NCBI GenBank assembly: GCA_027924585.1
Contig: BSBM01000232.1
Location: 24,091,501 to 24,155,500, forward strand
From: Larix kaempferi
Lineage: Eukaryota; Streptophyta; Pinopsida; Pinales; Pinaceae
Reading direction: 5' to 3'
DNA: 64,000 bases
Shown piece by piece: positions 45,401-56,971 of this stretch (positions are counted from its first letter, which is position 1; every line of letters begins with the position of its first letter). A program made the translations under genes and the position numbers. Under the pieces are notes generated by a model that was given only the letters and a program-made list of their open reading frames with translations, had not been told where the DNA came from and did no database searches.

Positions 45401-45925
45401 TGGAAGTTTGTAGGCCTTCTCTAGATGGGTCAGCTGAAATGAGGCAATATTTTTTCCCAAAGCATCCTTTCTGATACAAGTCGTGGCATCAATATGTGGT
45501 ATGAGACAACTTATTACTTCTTCATGGGGGAATAGCTTGCCTCTTGTTGTTTCTTTATGGAGCCCTGATCTCTTGATGTTTTGGTAAATTAGGACATATT
45601 CTATGCTAGAATTTTGATATTCTTCACTACTAAAAAGTTAATATATCTCTCCCCATTTATATTTGGGTTCATCCCCAGTTGTATTATGAGTATCATCATA
45701 CTGAATCTGAAGTGGAACCTCTTCAGCTTGCTCATTGTCTGAGTGTATATTCTGCACAAATTTAAGGTTTTTCCTCGTGTTCCATCACAAAATGGTGAAA
45801 TCCTGGAAGCCATCAACCACCCCATGATTTTCCATGGGATACAAAAGAGAAGAAAATGCATATGAGCCAACCTGTGATCAATTAATGCAAGCAAATGAAA
45901 ATAGAAACAATAGAAAATCTCCATT
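42450..45925 (-). pseudogene. Unrecognised decayed protein gene, possibly transposon-borne
   Basis: Read on minus from 45925, blocks of plausible protein are separated by stops and frameshifts. 45460-45137 gives LEKAYKLPGWKTYMTVEWVE, QIWFPGKQFLQKENGEYE and ATHFNLLWILLLYYVTVCATRF; then ANMEYAIKIAHNCILANKSE and YILECICILNHLPG (45115-44921). A coiled-coil stretch follows at about 44480-44150 (FEELDRRRKRGKGTKEE). 43632-43360 holds RRHYPHDTIDKFRWPYQNDD. The first part recalls proteins found in plant transposons, but I cannot name the family. With an LTR-like promoter upstream at 57018, it may be gag-like. Confidence 0.45.
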
Positions 45926-46692
45926 CATGTTTGAGGTATAAATGATGTTGGTCCTAGGTATCTCGGGCCCCAAATTAGGTCTTCCCAGCTACAAGTGATC
46001 AAATCCTCAAGGTTTGTTAAACAAGAATTTCAAGGCTCGAAACCCTAAAAGCTTCCAGTCAACACTCATATAAACCAGATAAAACCTAAAATCCACCAGT
46101 ACCCTCGGCCATCAAAGAGTAAGGGACCCTAAGCAAACATGTTTGAGGCAGTTGGATTAATCCCTAGTATTCAATGGCTAAGTTCAAACGCTAATCGCAT
46201 TCCTCTACTAGGGACGCAACGGTATTTGCAAAGGTTTCGTGGGAAACCCAGAGCTATGGAAAACTATTCAAGAAAGATGGGGAAATGAATCTAAGGAAAA
46301 AATGTGAATGCCAACGAGGATTAACGCTATTCAAAATAATGGAAGACTATTTGGAACTAGGGTTTAGTCCCTAGGTTTGGTTAATCAGATAATGCAAGGG
46401 AGAGGTTGTGTCATAGGGGCAATGTATCTTTCACCCGAGCTATCCATAGCTTGAAAGAAGAAAACCTCAAACCCACTCACTCAAGGACTAGTGCCCTAGG
46501 GAATCAATTATGGTTTACAAGCCCAAAGACAAAAAGCACATTGCCAACTCATGAATTGAAGTATAGATTCACATGGGGAAAGGTACTTACTAGGTAGTCT
46601 GATGACACATGGAAGAGGATGGGTGGATGTAGTTGGACATTGACCTCTCTCTGCTCTTTCCAAGTGGCTCTGTGAGACAAGTATGGCTCGCA
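45926..46692 (-). other. Leader-like sequence upstream of the unrecognised gene
   Basis: No coding region. On minus it goes on from 56977 once the Copia element at 46698-56971 is removed, so it may be the 5' leader of a transcript started near 57000. A GTAAGT word (about 46587) could be a splice donor, unproven. Confidence 0.35.
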
Positions 46693-46697
46693 ACAAG

Positions 46698-47416
46698 TGT
46701 TGGAATATTCTCACCATCACATCTTGGATTTGCATGTACTACATGCGTGCATTCCATGCAGCACTGCATGCATCCAGTCAGCAGCAGTGAAGTCTCCTAG
46801 AACCTAGTCCCTATTATGGGCCCCCTGGAGCTTGTTCATGTTCATTATTAGCCCTCCTAGCCACTTATGCACCCTTGTTTTTATCACCGGAGTTACAAGT
46901 GCACCCTCCTCCATAGATTTAGGAGATCTATCTGTCAGCTCCATGATTTATGGAACCTTGTCCCCTTGATTGTTCAATTAACTGACTGTAGCTATTAGAT
47001 TAACTGCTACTAAGTTAGGAGCACCCTACTTGACCACTAACAGCTAGTATGTGCCCTCCTTGGAATCTCCTTCCCTATTATTGTGCCCACATGGTTCATT
47101 TATGCTCAGTTCTACTCTGGTTGACTGATCATTGACCATCGGTGGCAACTAGACCTTATCGGGAGATGGTTCCAATGTAGACTTATCCATGACTTGAGGA
47201 GAATTCGAACTCTCCTAGGGGTATCAAATTCATTCTATTGTATCGTCATATTTTTTCCAGCTTACAACTGATGAATGTATCAACAATAGTTTCTCACATC
47301 TTTTGAGTTTAATGTGTGAATTTGATCATATTTCTTGCTAATTCTTCTCTGCAATTAACTGAGTGAAATTGTGAGGTTTGTTCAAGCTTAGTGATCTACC
47401 CCTGTGGAATTTCACA
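46698..47416 (+). mobile_element. 5' LTR of element O
   Basis: 719 bp, TGTTGGAATATTC to AATTTCACA. Longer than the 3' copy mainly through about 25 extra bases near 46740-46765. The remaining sequence is about nine in ten identical by eye. Confidence 0.92.
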
Positions 47417-47428
47417 TGGTATCAGAGC
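47417..47428 (+). other. Primer binding site of element O (initiator Met tRNA)
   Basis: TGGTATCAGAGC directly after the LTR end, the exact plant Copia site. Confidence 0.92.
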
Positions 47429-47725
47429 TTGTGAGATATTTTGCAGCAGTTGTAACAGTAACAGCTGTTGAAAAATTGCAGCAATTCATTGAGCAACTGT
47501 TTTTCAGTAGGGCACCAGAAGCCTCTGGATTTCCATAGCAAATCCTGGAGCTATTACCTTGAATTCATTGGATCAATCCAGTGAGGTCTATCCAGGTGTG
47601 GAGGATCTAGATAAAAGTTCCTACTGTCCTAAAGCAGTGTTCAGTAGATTCTGTAACATTCCTCCAGACAAATTTCATTGCTTTTGCAAGTTATTCCATC
47701 ATCAGAAGTGCATTCAATAGCTATT

Positions 47726-48829
47726 ATGGATCTCTCTTTGATTCCAAAACTCACCTCCTTCAACTAATTCGAATGGAAAGGAAAAGTAGAGATATTCATG
47801 CTCAACAGAGGTCTCCATAGAGTGTTACATGGTACTGAGGTTGAACCTAATGGTGCTACAAAGAAAGCCAAGTATCTAAACAAACTTGATGAAGCAGTTG
47901 GATTACTACCCCTCAGCATTTTCGGATATCTACTCTTTCATCTCACTGGTCTGAAAACTCCCAAGGATGTTTGGACAAAGCTCGAATCCTTATTTGGGAA
48001 ACAGGATGATTTGAGAGGGAAACAATTGGAAAATGAGTTAATCTCACTGAGCCCCAACAGTTTTGAATCTATCATAGATTTCTTCACAAGGTTCAAGAAC
48101 TTGGTTGTGTAGCTAAAGAAATGTGGAATTCAAAAGGATGACAAGCATCTTATCCTTTCTATTCTCTCGAAATTGGGTGCAGACTATTCCGTGTTTGTAT
48201 CCACCTTCCAAAAAGCAAAAATTTCCATCCCAAACTAGAAAATGCCCACTCTAGATGCATTCATCCTCTCTCTCTCTCAAAAGAGCAGGAAAAATTGGTG
48301 CAAATGGGAGTGATAAAACCAAAGATGGATCATTCCCTTGCTACAGGAGAAGGAAAGAATGTGAATGGAAAAGGGAAGCAAAAGGGTAAAGAAAATAAAT
48401 CTTATGAGCAGAAGTCAAGAGAAAATCCCAAATAGTCAGAAGGGACTTCGATTCCTAAGAGAGGCGCGCAAAACCAGAAAGAGAAGACCAAATGTCCATA
48501 TTGCAACATAGTTTTTCATCCTGAAAGTGCTTGCATGAAGAAGACCATTGATCTCATGGCCCAGCTTCTAGAGAAAAACAATATTCCAGCACCTGCAAAT
48601 GCTAGAAGAAAAGAATCTGATCCTAAATCAGAGAACAAAGAGAGGTGTCATGCACTCATGGCTAGAACTTCGAATGACTCCTCCTTCATCATATATTATG
48701 GAGCATCCAGGCACATGTCTTCTTGTAAGGATCTATTCTCTAAATTCAAACCTACTGTTGGGCCTTCTATTCTGATGGGAAATGATTCTGAAGTCTCCTC
48801 ATAAGGGATTGGAAGGATCAATCTGGATC
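47726..48829 (+). pseudogene. Copia gag and protease start of element O
   Basis: ATG at 47726 (MDLSLIPKLTSFN) then a stop, followed by FEWKGKVEIFMLNRG and LFGKQDDLRGKQLENELISL, a UBN2-type gag. The knuckle CPYCNIVFHPESAC is at about 48496. The protease start reads IIYYGASRHMSS (about 48690), so the catalytic DSG has become YYG. Several stops and a frameshift around 48110-48480. Coding similarity ends at LDH (about 48829), where foreign DNA begins. Confidence 0.85.
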
Positions 48830-48991
48830 ATTGCACCGAGTGAAACGAGGTGCTCTATAGCCCAGTATGGGGGAGATGTTGTAACGTTTGTTACTAACAA
48901 AATAATTAAAAAAATCATGTCGGCTCATAAAATATAAAATTATGGAAAGTATTTAAAAATAGATGTTCGTTTATAAAATAAAAACTTAAAA

Positions 48992-49107
48992 CTTAAACCC
49001 GGATCTATCAATCAAGAGAGATCAAATTTCTTGAGTTTAAATTTTAAAAAAGAAATACACCTCAAGAAATTGGATCCCTCTCGATGCTTGATAGATACGG
49101 GTTTAAG
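48992..49107. other. Long imperfect hairpin
   Basis: Left arm 48992-49035 and right arm 49061-49107 pair over about 44 bases with a few mismatches and bulges. Matching words include CTTAAACCC/GGGTTTAAG, ATCTATCAA/TTGATAGAT and AATTTCTTGAG/CTCAAGAAATT. The loop is 25 bases. In size it resembles a small-RNA precursor, a short inverted-repeat transposon or a retroelement end; sequence alone cannot say which. Confidence 0.75.
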
Positions 49108-52100
49108 ATGGATCTAGACTGATATTTTATCATCTAAAACATATTGTTTTAATATAACTATATCAATAAAATAAAAAAATAAACAATTATAAAGAAAAAA
49201 TGATTAATTATATAAATAACACTTGTAATGAAATGAAACAAAATATATAAAATTAATAAATTTATTTTAAGATATAGATTTGCTATTAAAAATATATATA
49301 ATTAAATATGTAATTAGTTTTTACAAAAAATTATAAACGTGTTATTAAATAAATCCAAGATTAAATAAAGAATTAAAATACTAATCCTTAGTGTTATGTA
49401 AATTGATATACATAAGAGTATTTAAAAAAATCATACTATATAATTTAACAAATATATTTTATCATAATTTTGTATTAAAAATAATAATTAAAAATATTAT
49501 CAAATTATAATTATAATTATAATTTATGGAATATCTTACTAAGCTATATAAAAATTACTGAGAAAATGAAATTTTCATTTTAAAAAATAAATACAATAAT
49601 TTATGTGTGTAAGAACAAAATTAAAGTCACTTTAAAATTTAGTATATCATACTATTTATAAGTATAAATAAAATTAATATATACACATCATACTATTTCT
49701 AAGTATTAAATAAAATTAATATATACACACTGAAAATTAATGTATACACACTTAAAAGTATAAACATTATATGTTATCAAATTTACAAATAATAATATAT
49801 TAATAGGTTATTCAATTTGAAAAACATATATATATTGTTATATATCATATTTGAAGTATAATCAAACAATAAATAACTCAAACAATAATTGTATATTTGT
49901 TTTGGAGTATGAATTTTATATATTAATTGATATAATTTAAAATTGAGAAAATTATAAATATTATAGAAAATAAAAGATTATTAAAAAATAAAATAATATA
50001 TTTAAAAATTAATCTAATAAACACAAAAAATTATATTAATTATATTAATTATATTTATGAAATTATACTTTTATATATTTATTTATATTAATATTTTATA
50101 AAATAAATAATCAATTATATAGAAAAATTTAAAATTTAAATTTAATAATAAAAATATTCAAAAACTCAAAAATTAATATATTAATATTAATATGAATGTA
50201 ATGTACAAGTTCAAACATAAACTCAAAACTTAATAATATAAATATTAATACAAATTTACAAGTTCAAACTCAAAATTTTATAATTGTAAATATACACATT
50301 CAAAAATTAAGTTTTAAAGTTTAACATTAAAAATATATATGAGTTAAATGAATTTATTTTTTTAAATAATAATAGTAGTTAAAAACAGATAGTGAAAAAA
50401 ACTTGAATGAAAACACATCATACAAAATATACATCAACATGGTCACTTTTAATGGTACAAGAGTGAACTTTTTCAATACCCTCTATTTACAAAATTTAAT
50501 TTTTATTAATCAAAAGTTTCAAGCGAAATAAGTCTAAAATATTTAAGGTTACAATATATATGATATGTCATTTTTGCATTTATATATATATATATAAAAG
50601 AACCAAGTATATGTTTTTTTATTAAAAAAAATTGTTCACTTATCATAAAATGAAATATCATAATCGATAATTGTTGAGCAATCTAAATATGATTGGATTT
50701 CTTTTGTACACTTCTTGCAATAAATTATCATTAACATGTTAAGCATTAAGTAAGTAGAGAAATGTTAAATGTGAACTTTGTCCAAAACTTTTTTATTGTA
50801 GAATTATGGTAACATAAGAGAGATGCTTTCAAATATATACGATATTCACCTAAAGACAAAGAAATTGAGATATATATGTATATATAGGAGTTCTCTTGGG
50901 GATGAACAAATATTAAAAAGGCATTCAAAAGAGAAAATATCTAAATACTCAAGCTTTCAATGTTCATAAGCTTACAAGAAATCAAGTGTCTTACTAATTT
51001 GGATATGCTAAGATGCCAAGGTTGAATAAATTCATTCAAATATGAGCTTGTGTTCACAAAGGTAGAACTTGGAGATGCATGGGAAATTAGAACAATTAAG
51101 TAATGTAGTGAGAAACGTCTTCCCTTACTTTGGAAGTGGAAATGGGGGACAACCTCAAGAATAATAAGGAAAACATATTGTGAAGTAATTAATATCTTCA
51201 ACGAGGAAAGTGTGATCTTCATGCAGCAAGATGGGAAACGTGGAAGGCACATCACGATATAGAATAAATTAGAAATCATTGAACATTGCCCACAAATTTT
51301 CAAATGAGTATAAGCAAGTGTATACCAAGGGTGAAGATTGAAGCATGCTTTGATACCAACTAAGATGATATATCCAAATATTGTTACTTCAAATAGTAGA
51401 CATATAAGCTAAAATTTGCCAAATGAGACATATGTTGTGCCTCGTTTTATTTTTAATTTAGAGGTATACAAAATCAAAGGAGGATGATCACTTACATGAA
51501 CTATTACACGACCACCTACTATAAATATATATTAGTCAACAACCTTTTTCCAATTATTAAATGCAACATAATCTATCCAAACACATGAATTCCTCCATGT
51601 TTGGGCAAAAAGTGTCCCCACTTCCTTCATAAAGGTGTGATAACTTATCATCCACTTTATTCTACCCTCAAGATGCATAAAAAGAATTGTCATGTGAAAG
51701 AGATGGCCATGTTGTTGCCTCAAACTTGAAACGTTTGACTTATATTATTCACTATTTGAATGTCGTAATGTGCAAAAATGTCTATTGTGGCTTCCATGCT
51801 CCTAACATTTTGCAATTTTGATAACTGTAATATCAGCTACATACCTCAATTGGAATTTTGGTAATTGGTATAACTTAAAAATATAAAAATTAAAAGTTGT
51901 GTGAAGAGAAAGATAATGCATAAACCATAAACAATAATATCTTTGTTGAAAAGCTATATATTTGGAATTTGCATAAATATAATTAATGAAAAGTGAATAT
52001 GTATATTATTTAAAAATAATAATCAATATAGTATATTTTTATGTAATATAATCAATACCGTATATTTATTTTATTTGTCGGATAGGTAAATGAGATTGAG
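49108..52100. other. Very AT-rich stretch without genes
   Basis: 49150-50720 is almost only A and T, with long ATTAATATA and TATATA runs. At about 51335-51352 minus reads TTGGTATCAAAGCATGC, which resembles a tRNA-Met-type primer site, so 51360-52100 could hold a minus LTR; no second copy supports this. The minus frame of 120 codons at 51303-50941 has no family resemblance. Confidence 0.5.
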
Positions 52101-52221
52101 GAAAAACTAAAACCCTAGAAAGTGAAATGCGACAGACCCAAAGAGGAAAGGTTTTATATGGTTTTATTTTACTGTGCACAAGCAGGGACACAAAAACATA
52201 AGAGCGAACTTAACCATCTGA

Positions 52222-52292
52222 GCACCAGTGGTCTAGTGGTAGAATAGTACCCTGCCACGGTACAGACCCGGGTTCGATTCCCGGTTGGTGCA
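52222..52292 (+). tRNA. tRNA-Gly (anticodon GCC)
   Basis: 71 bases from GCACCAG to TTGGTGCA. The acceptor arm pairs 7 of 7 with one G-T. The anticodon arm GTACC/GGTAC encloses CTGCCAC, so the anticodon is GCC (52254-52256). The T arm is CCGGG-TTCGATT-CCCGG. Internal promoter boxes are intact (TGGTCTAGTGG; GGTTCGATTCC). No intron; CCA is not encoded, as normal in plants. A TTTT stop for RNA polymerase III is at about 52325. It matches plant cytosolic tRNA-Gly closely. It reads glycine codons GGC and GGU. Confidence 0.96.
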
Positions 52293-52333
52293 ACAACAGG
52301 GCAATTGCCCTTTGCGTCCACGCTGTTTTAAAT

Positions 52334-52553
52334 GGAAACAGTGGAAAAGATGATTGGATAAGTTTTATTTTTATTTCACAGCCTTCCTGCTTGTTTGCCG
52401 TTGGCATTCTCATTCCTTCCTTCAGGTTATCATTTAGAAACAGTGGAAAAGATGATACCCAGACAGAATCTGAAGCGTTCGGTTATATATTTTATCTTGC
52501 CTTTATTTCACAGCCTTGCTGCTAATTGCTTGCCGTTGACATTCTCCTTCCTA
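52334..52553 (+). repeat. Diverged tandem duplication beside the tRNA gene
   Basis: AAACAGTGGAAAAGATGAT begins two copies (about 52334 and 52438); both run on through TTTATTTCACAGCCTT and GCCGTTG(G/A)CATTCTC. The second copy holds about 20 extra bases. The first follows the tRNA-Gly gene and the second leads to the broken tRNA-Asp, so the duplication may have involved tRNA flanks. Confidence 0.75.
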
Positions 52554-52622
52554 TCATTGGCGGGGATACAATACTGCTCTCTAAGAATGTTTCCACATTT
52601 CGTCTTTCCGATCCCAAATCCT

Positions 52623-52683
52623 GTCGTTGTGAGTATTCCCACCTGTCACACGGGTGACCCGGGTTCGATCCCCGGCAACGGCG
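52623..52683 (+). pseudogene. tRNA-Asp (GTC) pseudogene with D-arm deletion
   Basis: 61 bases beginning GTCGTTG and ending GGCAACGGCG, matching both halves of the plant tRNA-Asp acceptor arm. Anticodon GTC is at 52645-52647. About 11 bases of the D arm are missing, removing the A box, and the anticodon arm has two mismatches (CCCAC/ACGGG). The T arm with TTCGATCC is intact. It should be neither transcribed well nor folded properly. Confidence 0.9.
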
Positions 52684-53128
52684 TTTTATGCGTTTTCGGC
52701 ACTCATTTTGGCGTGTGCAATCAACATAAATGTCGGTAAATAACCAATCAATTTATTTTTATTCTATCTTTTTCTCTTCCTCAGTGCTTCCTTCATTCAA
52801 GGCAATACCAGCGGAACCTCCCATTGCAGGTTCAGCTATGCTGTGCTGTTGATCATGCATTTGGATGCTCTTGCTCACTTACTTAATCAGTCAATCATCA
52901 ACCATCAACTTGAAATTTATAATCAGTTATTTAATTGTTATGAGGTTAAGATGGCATGTCAATTTTTTATGGTGTTACTCGCACATTCAATATTTCGAGT
53001 TGGGCTCGGCAGTTATCCAAAGCATGGATAGGGATCAAATCCCTTAAGGCTAGCACTTTGGTTTACACATAAAGGGATTTTATTCCTCTGGGTGCTTGGT
53101 AGAACCATATTTAACATGGATCTATGCT

Positions 53129-54232
53129 ACTGGGTACTTCAATAATGTACTCTGTGTGCCTACTCTTGCAACTAACCTCCTTTATGTTTACCAAATAACC
53201 CATACAGAAGTCCCCAAGAAGGTAACCTTTACTCCTAATGCGGTTGAAATCCAAGAGATCTCATCTGGGAAGATAATTGCACAAGGCATTGCAGACCACC
53301 ATTCGAAACTCTATGATTTTTCTCACTTCTTACCTTACTCAAAACAAAGTGCACTTCTTACTCATGCAAATGAAGTGAACTGACTTTGGCATGAGAGGTT
53401 TGGGCACCTCAACTACAAATATTTGCAAGAACTGCACAATCAGAAAATTGTTAAAGGGCTTCCGAACATTAGATTTGATAAAGGCACCTGTAAAGTTTGC
53501 TTGATTGGTAAGCATCTTGAGCATAAGTTTGAGAAAGGAAAGGCTAAGAGATCCTCATCACCTATTGAGTTGATTCATAGTGACATATCAGGACCTCTTC
53601 CTCACCTATATTTGAATAATGCAAGATACATCTTAATATTCATCGTGATTATTCTAGATTCCATTAGGTATATTTTCTTAAGTTGAAATCATAAGTCTTT
53701 CTATACTTCAAGTTCTTTAAAGCTTCTGTAGAAAATTTCACTGATAAGAAGATCAAGGTCCTTCGTACTGACAATGGAGGAGAGTATGTGAAGAATGAGT
53801 TTCAGTATTTTTGTGTAGATGGCGGTATAGCTATGCAGCACAATGTTCCTTACACACAACAACATAATGGTGTAGCAGACAGAAAGAACAGAACTTTGAA
53901 AGAGATGGCAACTTGCATGCTTGAGTCTAAAGGATTGTCTCCTAGACTTTGGGAAAAAGCCGATAATTGTGTTGCTTACCTCCAAAATAGAGTTCCTCAT
54001 AAAGGGCTACAAGGTAAAACTCCTTTTGAAGAATGGATGGGATACAAACCTGATGTATCTCATATGAGAGTCTTTGGATCCAAGGCTTGGGAAAGGATTC
54101 CATCAGAGAAAATAAGAGATTTAGAGCCACGGAGTAAAGAGTGCATTCTGGTTGGTTATGCACTCAGTGCAAAATCCTACAAACTGCTAGATCTATCCAC
54201 CATGCATACATTTCTTGAGAGAAGTGTGTAGT
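53129..54232 (+). pseudogene. Copia integrase of element O
   Basis: Starts with the protease end (NVLCVPTLATNLL), then LWHERFGHLNYKYLQEL and the zinc region CKVCLIGKH (about 53493). In the core, the first Asp is kept in HSDISGP (about 53576) and the second in RTDNGGEY (about 53770). The third site reads GVADRKNRTL (about 53868), Asp instead of Glu. A frameshift lies at 53680-53700. FGSKAWERIP and ILVGYALSAKSYKL end the domain. It would have inserted element DNA in the nucleus. Confidence 0.88.
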
Positions 54233-56009
54233 TTGAGGAATGGCCACTGCATGATTCCCACCATGTCGATGAAGACAACTTGCCAACTACACCACCACAA
54301 CCTATTGAGCAAGATAGCGAAGCATCCTCTCGTGAAAGTTCAAATTTTGACCCTGAAAGTGAAGATGAGCAAATGCTAGATCCAGATCCATAAGAACCTG
54401 AAGATCTAGCACCTGAAGATCCACCTCCTCTTCCAAGATGGGATGCCATAACTCTTGAATCTGTCGGTGATATTGTTGGAGATCCACAAGATCCAAAAAG
54501 AACTAGATCTGATTTTCAAAATGAAAGGTTTGCACTCTCTCACACATATCCATTTCTTGTTGAAAGATGCTTTCTTATGATTAGATCATATTTAAAAAAA
54601 TTCTTTGAGGCCTCCCAAGATCCAAGATGGATAGCATCTATGGATGAGGAGTACCAATCTCTTCAAATAAATGAGACTTGGGAGCTTGTTTATCTTCCTC
54701 CTGGTAGGAAGCTTGTTCAATGCAAGAGGGTATATAGAACAAAGATGGATTCAGATGGAGTCACAAGCAATTGCAAGGCTCTCTTGGTTGCTAAAGGTTT
54801 CTCCCAAGTTCATGGGATTGACTATTCAGAGACATTCGCTCCTGCTGCAAAGATGGATTCCATCTACCTTGTTCTAGCTCTTGTTGCATCCAAGCACTGG
54901 GAAGTGCATCACATGAATTTCAAGAGTTCCTTTCTTCATGGATATCTAGAGGAGGAGATATACATGAACCAACCTGAAGGATACACTGATGATCCTTCAC
55001 TAGTGTGCAGATTGAGGAAGTCCTTGTATGGACTCAAGCAGGCTCCCCGAGCATGGTATGCTAAGATGGACTCCTTCTTACTGTCACAAGATTTTCAGAG
55101 ATGAAAATATGATTTGAATGTCTACATGAGACATGATGGTAACTCTCTACTCCTTATTGTCCTTTATGTTAATGATTTACTGAATACAAGGAGTCTCTCT
55201 TCAAGTCTTAGGTCTATCAAACAAATTTGCACAACTCCTTCTCTATGTCAGATCTGGGACTGCTAAAGCGGTTTCATGGTCTTGAAGTCTCTTAGAGTGA
55301 CTCAGGAATCAAGGTTGCACAATCCAAATATGCATCAGACCTACTTGACAAGTTTCATATGACGAAATGCAAACCAACAACATTTCATTTTCTTTCAGGG
55401 ATCAGCCTTGAGGATGGTTCTTCTTCACCTTTGGTGGATAGTACTTTGTATCAGCAGTTGCTCGGGAGCCTTTTGTTTCTTACACATACTTGCCCTAATC
55501 TATCCTATGCAGTCATTGTTGTCTCTAGATACATGCAGGAGCCTCATGAGATTCATTGGAAGGAAGCAAAAAGGATCTTGCATTATGTGCAAGGGACGAA
55601 GACCTATGGTATTCATTATGCAGTTGGGTCTCCATTGAACCTAGTTGGGTATACAGATTCAGATTGGGATGGAGACAGCTCGGATCGAAATTCTACATCC
55701 GGTTTTGTTTTCATGATTGGATCTAGTCCTATCTGTTGGTCGAGCAAAACACAGACTGCTTTATCTCTTTCATTAGCTGAGGCAGAGTACACAGGTGAAG
55801 TGAATGCAACCACACAATGCAATGTATTGCGGGGCATCTTGTCAGAGTTTTGGATTCACTACAGTACTCCACCAATCATCTATTGTGACAATCAGAGTGC
55901 TATCAGGATTTCTACAGATCTGGTTCTGAGACAAAGAACCAAACATATTGAGATACACATGCATTACATCCGAGGATTGGTACATGATCGTACCATCACA
56001 CTGCTCTAA
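54233..56009 (+). pseudogene. Copia reverse transcriptase and RNase H of element O
   Basis: After an acidic linker, 54577-55104 reads DPRWIASMDEEYQSL, KRVYRTKMDSDGV, GIDYSETFAPAAKMDS and SLYGLKQAPRAWY. The first catalytic Asp is lost (HHMNFKSSFLHG where MDVKSAF is usual), and YVDD reads YVND (about 55170). A gap with frameshifts lies at 55105-55358. 55359-56009 gives YTDSDWDGDSSDRNSTSGF, SLAEAEYTGEVNATTQCN and YCDNQSAI, a well-preserved RNase H. Both reverse transcriptase losses fit G-to-A changes. Confidence 0.9.
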
Positions 56010-56277
56010 TGTCCTACAAAAGAGCAGATTGCAGATATTTTCACCAAGTCTTTTTCGGTGAAGAAGTTCACTTACCTCCGATCCCTTCTTGGGGTGAGTG
56101 ATACCTTGGTTGATTAGCTTTCTCTACAATCTATCTTGAGGGGGGGTTTTTTTCCCACTGGTTTTTCCATCTTTCCTCACATTTTATTTAGATTGTTGTA
56201 CGGCGTGATCTTTGGTCTTAGTAACCAGGGCCCTATTTTTTCAGTTATATTTCCTCATAGTCTGGCTTAAGGGAGCG
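56010..56277 (+). other. 3' non-coding region and polypurine tracts of element O
   Basis: CPTKEQIADIFTKSFS continues after a stop to LRSLLGVSD. Then GAGGGGGGG (56139-56147), a 23-base block starting TTTGGTCTTAG at 56211 shared with the nested element, and CTTAAGGGAGCG against the LTR. Confidence 0.75.
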
Positions 56278-56971
56278 TGTTGGAATATTCTCAGCATCAC
56301 ATCTTGGATTTGCATGCACTGCATGCATCCAGTCAGCATCAGTGGAGTCTCCTAACACCTAGTCCATATTCTCGGCCCCCTGAAGCTTGTTTCTGGTCAT
56401 TATTATCCCTCCTAGCCACTTCTGCGCCCTTTTTTTCATCATTGGATTTACAAGTGCGCCCTCCTCCATATATTTAGGATATCTATCAGTCAGTTCCATG
56501 ATTTAGGGAACCTTGTCCCCTTGATTGTTCAATTAACTGATTGTAGCTCTTAGATTGACTACTACTGAGTTAGGAGCACCCTACTTGACCACTGCCAGCT
56601 AGTATGCGCCCTCCTTGCAGTCTCCTTCCCTATTATTGTGCTCACATGGTTCATTTATGCTCAGTTCTACTCTGGTTGACTGATCATTGACCATCGATGG
56701 CCACTAGACCTTATTAGGAGATGGTTCCAATGCAGACTAAGCCATGACTTGAGGAGAATTTGAACTCTCCTAGGGGTATCGAATTCATTCTATTGTATTG
56801 TCATATTTTTGCCAACTTGTAACTGATGAATGTATCAACAACAGTTTCTCACATCTTTTGAGTTTAATGTGTGAATTTGATCACATTTCTTGCTAATTCT
56901 TCTCTGCAATTAACTGAGTGAAATTGTGAGGTTTGTTCAAGCTTAGTTATCTACCCCTATGGAATTTCAAA
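56278..56971 (+). mobile_element. 3' LTR of element O
   Basis: 694 bp from TGTTGGAATATTC to a mutated end TTTCAAA (expected TTTCACA), followed by the target duplication ACAAG. Confidence 0.92.

Larger units (their letters stand above)
48830..53128. other. Foreign DNA inserted in the protease region of element O
   Basis: Element O's frame stops at GGATCATTGC (48829) and resumes at TACTTCAATAATGT (about 53129), the same point in the protein. TGGATCATTGCACC (left) and TGGATCTATGCTAC (right) could be a worn target duplication. Contents: a polypurine-like GTATGGGGGAG then TGTTGTAAC (about 48863-48883), a long hairpin, about 3 kb of very AT-rich DNA, a reversed primer-like site (about 51340) and a tRNA block. 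The kind of insertion is not clear. Confidence 0.65.
46698..56971 (+). mobile_element. Complete Copia element O with target duplication, split by foreign DNA
   Basis: 5' LTR 46698-47416, primer site 47417-47428, gag and protease 47726-48829, foreign DNA about 48830-53128, integrase to RNase H 53129-56009, 3' LTR 56278-56971. Target ACAAG is at 46693-46697 and at 56972-56976, exact. Without the insert the element would be about 6 kb. Protease, integrase and reverse transcriptase catalytic sites are all changed, so it is dead; RNase H is the best preserved part. Confidence 0.93.

Noticed and set aside
50941-51303. 120-codon minus frame
   Set aside because: AT-rich region, no homology pattern; possibly downstream of a primer-like site but unsupported.
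52395-52739. 114-codon plus frame
   Set aside because: Crosses the duplicated flank and the tRNA-Asp pseudogene.
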